Of a stretch of DNA of 32,222 bases, positions 22,487 through 29,355 are shown one piece after another. Location of the stretch: the NCBI RefSeq assembly GCF_013004605.1, contig NZ_JABEMA010000010.1, positions 1-32,222 on the forward strand. The letters are read 5' to 3'. The position numbers were made by a program, and so were the translations under genes. The DNA is from Pseudokineococcus marinus. Its GTDB lineage: Bacteria > Actinomycetota > Actinomycetes > Actinomycetales > Quadrisphaeraceae. The notes under the pieces are model-generated. The model worked only from the letters and a program-made list of their open reading frames with translations. It was not told the DNA's origin and did no database searches. Position 1 is the stretch's first letter. Each line of letters starts with the position of its first letter.

Positions 22487-23778
22487 CGCTTGGTCCCGTT
22501 CTGGGTGGGCAGCTCGGTGCCGGCCTGGGCCCATCCGGTGAGCCAGGTCACCAGTCGGCGCAGGTCCTGGGAGCGGGAGGAGGGGGCCATGGCGCCCTCC
22601 TCGAAGACGCCGCTGGCGAATAGGGGGTTGGTCTTGGTGACCGGGGCGTCCATGTGCGGGGCGAGGCGGGTGAAGAAGTCCTCGGCGCGCTGGGTGCCGG
22701 CGCGGTCCAGGGAGGGCATGTCGTCGTCGACGTCGATGGCGAGCTCGTAGAAGACGCCGGCGAGCACGCGCAGGATGGTTGGGGAGGCCAGCAGGCTGTC
22801 GCGGCGCAGGTCGACGGGGCTGGTTTCGTCGGCGGCGACGTCGCTGAGGCGGGGGAAGGCCTGCACGAGGGTGTCGAGGTAGGCCTGGACGAGCTGGGTG
22901 ACCAGCTGGTCCTTGTAGGCGGCCTCGCGGCGGACGTTCATCCGCCCGGAGATGCCCAGGGCGACGTGCTTGACGATGTCGGACAGGTTGCGGGCCGACA
23001 GCAGCGCGGTGTTGTTGCGCTGGGTGCGGTCGCGCTCGAAGTCGATGCGGCCGGCGAGCAGCTCGTGGGTCTCGGCGAGCTCGCGGGTGACGCGGTTGAT
23101 GACGCTGACGCTGTCGAACTCGACCGTCTTGGACTTGGTGATGCCCTTGGCGTTGTTCGTGATGTCGGCGAAGGCCTGCTTGTGCTCGGCGACGGTGATG
23201 CCCTCGACCACCTGCAGGGTGACGTACTCGGTCTGCAGGCGCTGCTCGAGCGCCTCGAGCTCGGCGATCTTGCCGGTGCGCACGGAGACCCCGACGTCGT
23301 CGCCGACGGACCGAGAGGCGCGCAGCTGCTCGCGCTGTTCCTTGAGCTCGCGGGCGATGTCGCGGGCGGCGATCGTCCAGCCGAGGATCCGGTGCTGCCC
23401 GTCGAGGATGTCCAGGACGTTGACCGCGTTGTGCGGCAGGGCGAGCACGCCGATCTCGACGCCGAAGGCGCGTGCCTTGACCTCGAAGGCCTGGCCGAGC
23501 TCGGCGTTGGTGTCCAGGAGCAGGGGCGGGGCCGTCCACTTGGGGTTGTTGCGCCAGTAGGCGGCGAACTTCTGCGCGTGGTTGAGGTCGACCCGGCGGT
23601 TGCCCTCGAACGGCTGCTCGGGGTCGGGGATGGGCAGGTGGGTGGGGATCAGGTGCAGCGGCAGGGCGATGTCGAAGTAGGAGCGCGCGCCCTGGCCGTA
23701 CCGGGTGGCGAGCACCTCCAGCTTGGCTCGGTAGCCGGAGAGGTTGGTGAAGTCGAGCGGGTCGGTCGTCGTGGTCAT
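22483..23778 (-). CDS. DGQHR-domain protein (DndB/DpdB-like)
   Basis: 431 residues from ATG 23778 with a strong AGGAGG ribosome site. The motif DGQHR is at residues 126-130 in NVLDILDGQHRILGW. It is preceded by PLHLIPTHLPIPDPEQPFEG and NRRVDLNHAQKFAAYWRNNP, and followed by a coiled-coil segment (REQLRASRSVGDD, ELEALEQRLQTEYVTLQVV) and FADITNNAKGITKSKTVEFD. The DGQHR family includes DndB, the regulator of phosphorothioate modification, and DpdB of deazaguanine DNA modification; the fold is ParB-like and some members hydrolyse nucleotides. No dnd or dpd enzyme genes are present here. It is first in a two-gene minus-strand operon with the GHKL ATPase and divergent from the methyltransferase. I infer a DNA-binding, sensing or regulatory part of a defence system; no direct function can be read. 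Confidence 0.85.
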   Translation of the reverse strand: MTTTTDPLDFTNLSGYRAKLEVLATRYGQGARSYFDIALPLHLIPTHLPIPDPEQPFEGNRRVDLNHAQKFAAYWRNNPKWTAPPLLLDTNAELGQAFEVKARAFGVEIGVLALPHNAVNVLDILDGQHRILGWTIAARDIARELKEQREQLRASRSVGDDVGVSVRTGKIAELEALEQRLQTEYVTLQVVEGITVAEHKQAFADITNNAKGITKSKTVEFDSVSVINRVTRELAETHELLAGRIDFERDRTQRNNTALLSARNLSDIVKHVALGISGRMNVRREAAYKDQLVTQLVQAYLDTLVQAFPRLSDVAADETSPVDLRRDSLLASPTILRVLAGVFYELAIDVDDDMPSLDRAGTQRAEDFFTRLAPHMDAPVTKTNPLFASGVFEEGAMAPSSRSQDLRRLVTWLTGWAQAGTELPTQNGTKR

Positions 23779-23866
23779 GGGTCCTCCTGTCGGGTAGGTC
23801 GTCAAGGTGGCTACCTCGATAACAAGGAGACTAGCTCCAGGTTAGGCGGCTTGGCAACGCCTTAGC

Positions 23867-23898
23867 CGCACTAGTCGCCTGATTGGGTGACTAGTGCG
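23867..23898. promoter_or_regulatory. Large inverted repeat between the divergent defence operons
   Basis: CGCACTAGTC (23867-23876) and GACTAGTGCG (23889-23898) are perfect 10-bp complementary arms with a 12-base spacer, the half-site centres 22 bp apart, about two helical turns. Further CTAG-bearing elements lie nearby (GGAGACTAGCTCC near 23827, GCTAGG near 23898), and an imperfect TTAGGCG/CGCCTTA dyad lies between them. CTAG is rare in high-GC genomes, so the cluster is striking. Placement between the DGQHR start (23778) and the methyltransferase start (24018) suggests an operator that balances both operons. Confidence 0.7.
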
Positions 23899-24017
23899 CT
23901 AGGAAGCTGCCTGGGGACGCCGGCGCGGTCCACCTCCCGGGGTCGTACGGGGCACGTACGGTCAGGTGCTGTCTGGTCGGTGTCGGTCCGCCGACGCAGT
24001 GGGGTGGAGGAGGCGTG

Positions 24018-25193
24018 GTGAGCGGCAGCGTGACGGCGTTGTTCGCCGGGATCGGTGGGCTCGAGCAGGGGCTGCACGAGCACGGCTGGGAGACCGAGCT
24101 GTTCTGCGAGATCGACCGCGGCGCCCAGGTCGTCCTTGAGGACCGCTTCCCCGGCCGGGACGTCGTCGACGACGTCGCGAAGCTGCGGGCGCTGCCGGCC
24201 GGAACGGAGCTGGTGACGGCTGGGTTCCCCTGTCAGGACCTGTCCCAGGCCGGGCGCACGGCCGGCATCGGTGGTGACCGCTCCGGGCTGGTGGACCACG
24301 TCTTCCGGCTGGTGACCCGCAAGAAGGGGCCCCGGTGGTTGCTGCTGGAAAACGTCCCGTTCATGCTGCAGCTGGACCGGGGGAAGGCGATGCGGCACCT
24401 GACGACCGAACTCGAGGACCGGGGGTACTCCTGGGCGTATCGGGTCGTGGACGCACGCGCGTTCGGGCGCCCGCAGCGCCGGTGGCGGGTGCTGATGCTG
24501 GCCTCGCGGACCGAGGACCCCACCGAGGTGCTGTTCGGTCAGGACGCCGGCGTCCCCGAGACGGGCGATCCGGCCGAGCACGCGTGCGGCTTCTACTGGA
24601 CCGAGGGCCTGCGGGGGCTGGGCTGGGCCGTCGATGCCGTCCCGACCCTCAAGGGCGGCTCCTCGGTCGGGATCGCCTCTCCCCCGGCGGTGCGGATGCC
24701 GACGGCCGAGGCGGGCCGGCGGATCGTGACGCCGGGTATTACCGACGCCGAGCGGCTGCAGGGCTTCGACCCGGACTGGACCCGCGCGGTCTTGGACCAC
24801 CCCGAGCTGCGCCCGGGGCACCGGTGGAAGCTCGTCGGCAACGCCGTCTCGGCGCTGATGTCTGAGTGGGTCGGCTCCCGCCTGGCCGACCCCCAGCCCT
24901 ACGACGGCACCCACGATCGGGCGCTGCAGCCCGGAGACGCGTGGCCGACCGCCGCCTGGGCCGGCAAGGACGGCGTCGCCCACCGCGCGGATGTCTCGAT
25001 GTGGCCGGTGCAGGCTCCCTACGAGCACCTTGAGACCTTCCTCGAGGACACCAAGCCCCTCTCGCCGCGGGCGACGGCCGGATTCCTCAAGCGCGCCCAG
25101 ACCGGGTCGCTGCGGTTCGTACCGGGCTTCCTCGATGACGTCGAGCAGCACCTGGCCGACATGGGCGGCTGGCCCTCCCGGGTGATGTCTTGA
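24018..25193 (+). CDS. C5-cytosine DNA methyltransferase
   Basis: 391 residues from GTG 24018; GTG 24015 is only one base past AGGAGG, so 24018 is preferred. Motif I is TALFAGIGGLEQGLHEHG (AdoMet binding). Motif IV is TAGFPCQDLSQAGRTAGI with nucleophile C72. Motif VI is LLLENVPFML with E111. Motif VIII is FGRPQRRWRVLML (Q153-R155), and motif X is KLVGNAVSALMSEW with G274. The target-recognition region between VIII and X is about 120 residues. A C-terminal extension of about 110 residues follows motif X (WPTAAWAGKDGVAHRADVSM, LSPRATAGFLKRAQTGSLRF). The enzyme puts a methyl group on carbon 5 of cytosine in a specific sequence, unknown here. It starts the rightward operon with a candidate nuclease (TTGA overlap) and vsr, as expected for a restriction-modification locus. 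Confidence 0.95.
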   Translation: MSGSVTALFAGIGGLEQGLHEHGWETELFCEIDRGAQVVLEDRFPGRDVVDDVAKLRALPAGTELVTAGFPCQDLSQAGRTAGIGGDRSGLVDHVFRLVTRKKGPRWLLLENVPFMLQLDRGKAMRHLTTELEDRGYSWAYRVVDARAFGRPQRRWRVLMLASRTEDPTEVLFGQDAGVPETGDPAEHACGFYWTEGLRGLGWAVDAVPTLKGGSSVGIASPPAVRMPTAEAGRRIVTPGITDAERLQGFDPDWTRAVLDHPELRPGHRWKLVGNAVSALMSEWVGSRLADPQPYDGTHDRALQPGDAWPTAAWAGKDGVAHRADVSMWPVQAPYEHLETFLEDTKPLSPRATAGFLKRAQTGSLRFVPGFLDDVEQHLADMGGWPSRVMS

Positions 25194-26050
25194 ACGAGCA
25201 CCCCCTACGAGCGGCACTCGATCGCGCCGATCCACGCCCCGAACCGCGCGCCCAGCAGGCCGACAAGAAGAACTACGCCCAGCGACTGTCCAACCACCTG
25301 GCCCAGGTCGTCGCCGACGAGCTGCGCCCTCGCTACCCCGCCGTCACGCCGACGGCGACCGGCCAGGGGCAGGAGGCCAGCGTCGGCGTCGACCGAGGTC
25401 GCAAGCGCCTGGACGTTAAGGTCACCGACCCGACGCTGGGCCTGCTGGTGTGCGTGTCGATCAAGACGTACAACTTCCAGGACTACAGCCCCAAGAAGAA
25501 CGAGCTCGGACGTTGGACGAAGAACATCGTGCGCAACGACCATGAACTGCGTGGCGAGGCCATGGTGCTGCACCAGCGCCAGCCCTACAGCGTGCTGGTC
25601 GCCGTGCTCTTCGAGCCCTACACGACGTGCGAGGACGGCGATCCGACCAGCTCCAACGACAAGGGCAAGTCTTCTTTCGCCCACCACGTGACGACGCTGG
25701 CCAAGCGAGCAGGTCGCGGTCGGCGCACCGTGTACGGCGGTGCGGACAAGTCCTGGGTGGAGCTCGGAGCCGAGGACACCCGCTACGACTTGTTCGAGCG
25801 GGTCTTCATCGGCCTCTACGAGCCGGACGGCCCGGACCGCGGCGCCGTGCGCTTCTTCGACGTCGAGCAGCCAGCCCCCCGCAACGGCAGGCCTGCGGCG
25901 AAGTACACGTGCTCCTTCGCCGAGTTCGTCGACCAGGTCGACGAGGAGGTCCGGCGACGCAACCGCACTGCCCCCACCTGGGCCGACCCCGATGCCAGCG
26001 ACGAGTCCAGCGACCCCGAGGGGCTCGGTGACGTCGACGTCGAGAACTGA
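25190..26050 (+). CDS. Candidate PD-(D/E)XK-like restriction endonuclease
   Basis: 286 residues from TTG 25190, overlapping the methyltransferase stop by four bases. I do not recognise a named family with certainty. A helical N-terminus (KKNYAQRLSNHLAQVVADEL) leads to KRLDVKVTDPTLGLLVCVSI and KT, in which D75 and K92 with hydrophobic strands between them fit the PD-(D/E)XK core; the middle acid of the motif is S90 here, a known type of variation but one that weakens the call. Further conserved-looking parts are NIVRNDHELRGEAMVLHQRQ, PYSVLVAVLFEP and DLFERVFIGLYEPDGPDRGA. A nuclease directly after a C5 methyltransferase and before Vsr is the common order for a type II restriction enzyme, so restriction is inferred largely from context. 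The acidic tail is probably disordered. Confidence 0.7.
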   Translation: MNEHPLRAALDRADPRPEPRAQQADKKNYAQRLSNHLAQVVADELRPRYPAVTPTATGQGQEASVGVDRGRKRLDVKVTDPTLGLLVCVSIKTYNFQDYSPKKNELGRWTKNIVRNDHELRGEAMVLHQRQPYSVLVAVLFEPYTTCEDGDPTSSNDKGKSSFAHHVTTLAKRAGRGRRTVYGGADKSWVELGAEDTRYDLFERVFIGLYEPDGPDRGAVRFFDVEQPAPRNGRPAAKYTCSFAEFVDQVDEEVRRRNRTAPTWADPDASDESSDPEGLGDVDVEN

Positions 26051-26489
26051 CGCCGGCCCCTCCCCCTCGGTGCGTGCTACTGCGGCACCGGCGGCCTCGG
26101 ACGCGGCGACGCTGGCGCGGATGCGCCGGCAGGGACGCCGGGACACCAAGCCGGAGGTCGCGCTGCGCCGGGAGCTGCACCGTCGGGGCCGGCGGTTCTT
26201 CGTCGACCGTGCCCCGTTGCCCAAGATGCGCCGGCGCGCGGACGTCGTCTTCCCTCGCCGGCGGGTCGCGGTCTACGTCGACGGGTGCTTCTGGCATGCC
26301 TGCCCGGTGCATGGCACCCGGCCGAAGCGGAACACGCAGTGGTGGGCGAACAAGCTCGACGGCAACGTCGCCCGTGACCGGGACACCGACGCCCGCCTCG
26401 AGGCCGCAGGTTGGACGGTGGTTCGGGTCTGGGAGCACGAGGACGCCGCGGCGGCTGCCGATGCCGTCGAGGCGGCCCTGGATCGATGA
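26028..26489 (+). CDS. vsr: Very short patch repair endonuclease
   Basis: 153 residues from GTG 26028, chosen because GAGGGG lies four bases before it; GTG 26070 would give 139 residues and no ribosome site. It overlaps the preceding gene by 23 bases. Vsr features are ARMRRQGRRDTKPEVALRRE, then RRADVVFPRRRVAVYVDGCF, WHACPVHG, and NTQWWANKLDGNVARDRDTD with WTVVRVWEHE near the end. D72 corresponds to the metal-binding aspartate (D51 of the E. coli enzyme) and W89-H90 to the W-H pair that intercalates and acts in catalysis; C87 and C92 fit the zinc site. Vsr nicks 5' to the T of T:G mismatches that arise when 5-methylcytosine deaminates, so it protects sites made mutable by the upstream methyltransferase. 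The E. coli H64 position is D85 here, as in many actinobacterial homologues. Confidence 0.94.
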   Translation: MTSTSRTDAGPSPSVRATAAPAASDAATLARMRRQGRRDTKPEVALRRELHRRGRRFFVDRAPLPKMRRRADVVFPRRRVAVYVDGCFWHACPVHGTRPKRNTQWWANKLDGNVARDRDTDARLEAAGWTVVRVWEHEDAAAAADAVEAALDR

Positions 26490-26522
26490 CCTGTTGCCCG
26501 TCGTCGCCCCGCGGCACGCCGC

Positions 26523-26858
26523 TCAGGTGGTCGAGGCGATGACGGCGCGCACCAACGGGAGGAGCGCCGCGGGGGCTCCGTCGTCGGTGGACTCGAAGGC
26601 CAGTGGCCCGTCGTCGTACTCGGTGCCCTCGCGGTAGATGCCCACGCCCCAGCCGCGATGCTCTTCGCGGTTCCAGGACAGGGAGTCCTCCTCGTCGGTG
26701 ACCAGGAGCGTGCGCCCGTCGGGGAGTCGGGCCTCGAGGGCGGCGTTGCCGCCGCCGGTCTGGGTAAAGACGGCCAACATCCCCTCCTCGCGGAGGAGGT
26801 CGAGGACGTCGCGGTAGCGGTCCTCACCGGTGGTCATCGCGTCGGCGTTGCTGGCCAT
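26523..26858 (-). CDS. Unknown acidic 111-residue protein
   Basis: From ATG 26858 with GGAG nine bases upstream; ATG 26837 (MTTGEDRYRD) is a possible shorter start. The sequence has an N-terminal helix (DRYRDVLDLLREEGMLAVFT), then strands ALEARLPDGRTLLVTDEEDS, GWGVGIYREGTEYDDGPLAF and a C-terminal helix LLPLVRAVIAS. The pattern suggests a small alpha-beta protein with strong negative charge. No family is recognised. It converges on vsr with 33 bases between stops, and lies downstream of the DUF2188 gene in the same direction, 52 bases away, so the two may form a unit. Strong acidity is shared with some DNA-mimic proteins, but nothing else supports that. Confidence 0.65.
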   Translation of the reverse strand: MASNADAMTTGEDRYRDVLDLLREEGMLAVFTQTGGGNAALEARLPDGRTLLVTDEEDSLSWNREEHRGWGVGIYREGTEYDDGPLAFESTDDGAPAALLPLVRAVIASTT

Positions 26859-26910
26859 GCTTCGAGGCTCCTCGTACTCGTGGCGGTCGCGGGGGTGGAC
26901 CGTCAGCGGG

Positions 26911-27159
26911 TCAGCGACGGTCGGTCGGCGGGTGCGGGTCGTTGCCGCCACCGACGGTGTCGGAGTCGCGGATCTGGCCCTGGCGGTCGTGGATGCGGAC
27001 CTCGCCGCCTCCGAGGTTGGTGACGATCTGCCGGGCGCGGTCGATGCCCTGCTGCTGGGTGTCGACGTGCGCGCTGGCCCGGCTGCCGCCGGGTCGGGTG
27101 ACGTTCCAGCCGCCGTTCGGGTCCGGGACCACGTGCCGGTTGTTGCTGTTCTTGGCCAT
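26911..27159 (-). CDS. DUF2188 protein
   Basis: 82 residues from ATG 27159, with GAGGAGG upstream. The DUF2188 pattern is clear: RHVVPDPNGGWNVTRPGGSR, ASAHVDTQQQGIDRARQIVT and NLGGGEVRIHDRQGQIRDSD TV. The domain is a short strand-helix-strand unit in which a HVVP.GGW strand pairs with the GGGEVRIH strand. The role of the family is unknown; such genes are widespread in bacteria and frequent on mobile elements. It is divergent from the gene at 27303 across a 143-base region that contains an inverted repeat (27235-27250). Confidence 0.9.
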   Translation of the reverse strand: MAKNSNNRHVVPDPNGGWNVTRPGGSRASAHVDTQQQGIDRARQIVTNLGGGEVRIHDRQGQIRDSDTVGGGNDPHPPTDRR

Positions 27160-27234
27160 GACGGCCTCCTCTCGACATAGGTCGGGCGACCCACGTCGAG
27201 GATGCCACAGGTCAGCGGTTCGCTAAATATCTAC

Positions 27235-27250
27235 ACACGCTTAGGCGTGT
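27235..27250. promoter_or_regulatory. Candidate operator of the XRE-ImmA pair
   Basis: ACACGC-TTAG-GCGTGT, perfect 6-bp arms with a 4-base spacer, preceded by an AT-rich stretch (CTAAATATCTA) that stands out in this GC-rich DNA and can serve as a -10 region. It is 53 bases upstream of the first gene of the pair. The XRE domain protein at 28064 is the natural candidate to bind it. Confidence 0.5.
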
Positions 27251-27302
27251 CCGGCTGTTGGTCACCCATGGTCGAGCCACGGCATCTGGTTGACTGTGCG
27301 GC

Positions 27303-28067
27303 ATGAGCAGGTGGGACAGCGCAGCGATGAAGCGCCTCGGGCAGGTGGCCGCGGACCTGCACGAAGTGGGCGTCGTGACGCAGGTCGCGACCCTGGCGCG
27401 GTCGACCTGGTCGACCAACCTCGAGCGGCACGAGCCGGAGCTCGGCGACACGCCCCTGCTGCTGGGCCTTCAGTGCGCGGAAAATCTCGCCCAGCGGGTG
27501 CACCGCCACTACCGGGCCCTGCGCCCCGCACCCGGCTCCCACGGGCCGGCCAGCGGGACGACTGCGGTGACGGTGTCTTTCGTGGAACGGGCGCTGATCG
27601 TCAAGGCCGCCGGGGTAGAGTTGCAGCTGCGCAAGGCCCCGGCCGGCGGTGGGCTCGTGCCCGACTGGGCGGCGATGTCCCACGCCGACGGGGTCCACCG
27701 GCTCGCGGCCGCTGACGCCAACAGCCTCGCCTACCGCCCCGAGGCCTCCGACCAAGACGGGCGACCGTCGACGCTGCCGAGCGAGGACGCATTGTGGCCC
27801 CTGGGTGACGCCGGCGCCCTGCGCCAGGTGAGCCTCGTGTGGGCCGGCACCGAGGACGGCGCCCGCACCTCAGGGTGGCTCGGCTTCCCCAGCAGCGGTG
27901 ACATCCCCTGGTTCGCCGTGCAGCCGCTGTGGTGGGACGAAGCAGGGCAGGACCCGGGCTCCCGACGCCGCGAGTCCTCACGTACTTCCGACGGCTTCGC
28001 CGACCGGCCTGCACCCACGCCGGTCCTACGTCCGCGCACCCAGCCCCGTGAGAGCGAAGGAGCATGA
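27303..28067 (+). CDS. Unknown protein coupled to an XRE-ImmA gene
   Basis: 254 residues from ATG 27303; ATG 27327 is an alternative. The stop overlaps the next start (ATGA). Visible pieces are a helical N-terminus (AAMKRLGQVAADLHEVGVVT), NLERHEPELGDTPLLLGLQC and AENLAQRVHRHYRAL, then a strand-rich middle (TTAVTVSFVERALIVKAAGV, ELQLRKAP) and a tryptophan-rich SGDIPWFAVQPLWWDEAG before a disordered, proline- and arginine-rich tail. No catalytic motif, signal peptide or membrane segment is seen. I do not recognise the family. Position directly before an XRE/M78 peptidase gene is the arrangement of several toxin-antitoxin or phage-defence pairs, in which the partner of the XRE-M78 protein is the effector. 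That role is inference from context. Confidence 0.75.
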   Translation: MSRWDSAAMKRLGQVAADLHEVGVVTQVATLARSTWSTNLERHEPELGDTPLLLGLQCAENLAQRVHRHYRALRPAPGSHGPASGTTAVTVSFVERALIVKAAGVELQLRKAPAGGGLVPDWAAMSHADGVHRLAAADANSLAYRPEASDQDGRPSTLPSEDALWPLGDAGALRQVSLVWAGTEDGARTSGWLGFPSSGDIPWFAVQPLWWDEAGQDPGSRRRESSRTSDGFADRPAPTPVLRPRTQPRESEGA

Positions 28068-29215
28068 GAGAGGACACGCCATCCCTGCTGGCCGCCAGAC
28101 GTCGACGCCGTCAAGGCACGATCACCGACTTCGACGGTGGCCGCCTCGCCCTGGCACGACGCCTGGCCCGACTCCCGCGCGCCCACCTGGCCCGGGACAT
28201 CCACGTCACGCCGGCGACCATCACCCAGCTCGAGCGCGGCGCCATCCGTCCCACCGCTCCGCTGCTGGCCGACCTCGCCGGCCGCCTCGACATGCCCGAG
28301 GACTTCTTCCGCCACGGGCGCCCTGTCCCGGCGCTGCCGGCGACAGCGGCGCACTTCCGGTCCCTGCGGACGACCCCGGCGCTCTCACGGGACCAGGCGC
28401 TGGCCTTCGCCGAGCTCGCCATGGACGTCGTCGACGCGGTCGAGCAGTACGTCGACCTGCCCACCGCGGACGTCCCCGCCCTCGAACTGCCCGACTCCCC
28501 CACCCGCACCGACATCGCCGAGGCCGCAGCCCGCACGCGCGCGGTCCTCGGGGTACCCGACGGCCCGGTCGCGCACGTCGTACGACTGCTCGAGGCGCAC
28601 GGCGTCGTCGTGCTGCGCCTGCCATCCGACGTCGCCGGGCGCCCTTTGGACCGCGACGTCGACGCGTTCTCCACATCGGCGACCGCTCGGCCGCTGGTGC
28701 TGCTCTCCCCGATGAAGGACGATAAGGCCCGTAGCCGCTTCGACGCGGCACACGAGCTCGGGCACCTCGTCATGCACCACGATGACGCCGAAGCCGGCAA
28801 CAAGGTCGTCGAAGGCCAGGCGCAGACCTTTGCGGCAGAGTTCTTGATGCCCGCAGACCAGGTCGTCGACGACCTGCCCAGGCGTGTCGACTGGGAGCAA
28901 TTGCACGCCGCGAAACGACACTGGGGAACCAGTCTTCGTGCATTGATTTACCGGGCCCGCACCCTGGGGGTCCTATCAGAGACCGCCTACAAGCGCGCGA
29001 ACATCACCCTGGCCGGTCAGGGCTATCCCGAGCCCGGGCCCCTCGGCCCACCGGAGTCACCGACGCTTCTCGAGGCGGCGACCGACCTACTGCGCGAGCA
29101 CGGCACCACGCTCGACCAGCTCGCGCAAGCGACCCGGGTCCCTCTCGCCCAGGTCACCGAAGTCATCATCGCCGGCAGCGATCCGAAACCACGCCTGCGC
29201 ATCTCCCCGCACTGA
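28064..29215 (+). CDS. XRE helix-turn-helix protein with ImmA/IrrE metallopeptidase domain
   Basis: 383 residues from ATG 28064, with GAAGGAG upstream. Residues about 25-85 are an XRE-type HTH: LARRLARLPRAHLARDIHVT, PATITQLERGAIRPTAPLLA, DLAGRLDMPEDFF. The M78 (DUF955) peptidase follows, with the zinc motif HELGH at 230-234 in RFDAAHELGHLVMHHDDAEA and the typical VEGQAQTFAAEFLMPADQV after it. Known relatives include ImmA, which cuts the ICEBs1 repressor, and IrrE/PprI, which cuts a DNA-damage repressor in Deinococcus. The HTH-M78 fusion is common on mobile elements as a regulator or antitoxin. The C-terminal 90 residues include a helix-turn-helix-like TTLDQLAQATRVPLAQVTEV. It is co-translated with 27303. 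The motif is intact, so proteolysis is possible. Confidence 0.92.
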   Translation: MREDTPSLLAARRRRRQGTITDFDGGRLALARRLARLPRAHLARDIHVTPATITQLERGAIRPTAPLLADLAGRLDMPEDFFRHGRPVPALPATAAHFRSLRTTPALSRDQALAFAELAMDVVDAVEQYVDLPTADVPALELPDSPTRTDIAEAAARTRAVLGVPDGPVAHVVRLLEAHGVVVLRLPSDVAGRPLDRDVDAFSTSATARPLVLLSPMKDDKARSRFDAAHELGHLVMHHDDAEAGNKVVEGQAQTFAAEFLMPADQVVDDLPRRVDWEQLHAAKRHWGTSLRALIYRARTLGVLSETAYKRANITLAGQGYPEPGPLGPPESPTLLEAATDLLREHGTTLDQLAQATRVPLAQVTEVIIAGSDPKPRLRISPH

Positions 29216-29327
29216 CGCCCGCTCCCGCATGGGACGGCTGAGCGTGAGTCCTATGACGGGCACGGTGAGCTGGGCGGCGGCCGCCCCTACGGCTCGGCGG
29301 CCTGCCGGACGGTGGCGTAGGCCTGCG

Positions 29328-29355
29328 TAGCGTCGTCGAGCAACGAGCGACGCTA
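29328..29355 (+). terminator. Hairpin between convergent genes
   Basis: TAGCGTCG (29328-29335) and CGACGCTA (29348-29355) are perfect 8-bp arms with a 12-base loop, between the XRE-ImmA gene (end 29215) and the leftward gene ending at 29353, whose stop codon is in the right arm. It is likely a factor-independent-like or bidirectional terminator; there is no T-run. Confidence 0.55.

Noticed and set aside
22654-23865. Long rightward frame opposite the DGQHR gene
   Set aside because: It is antisense shadow of a clearly coding frame with a strong ribosome site and a recognisable motif; the translated residues are low complexity Gly/Val/Ala.
23779-24017. Controller (C) protein gene or small RNA in the divergent region
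   Set aside because: No open frame with an HTH pattern fits in the 240 bases; only the inverted repeats can be supported.
20669-26489. Known DISARM, BREX, Dnd or Dpd system
   Set aside because: The helicase, PLD, PglX/PglZ, DndA-E or DpdA genes that define them are absent; only single domains are shared.
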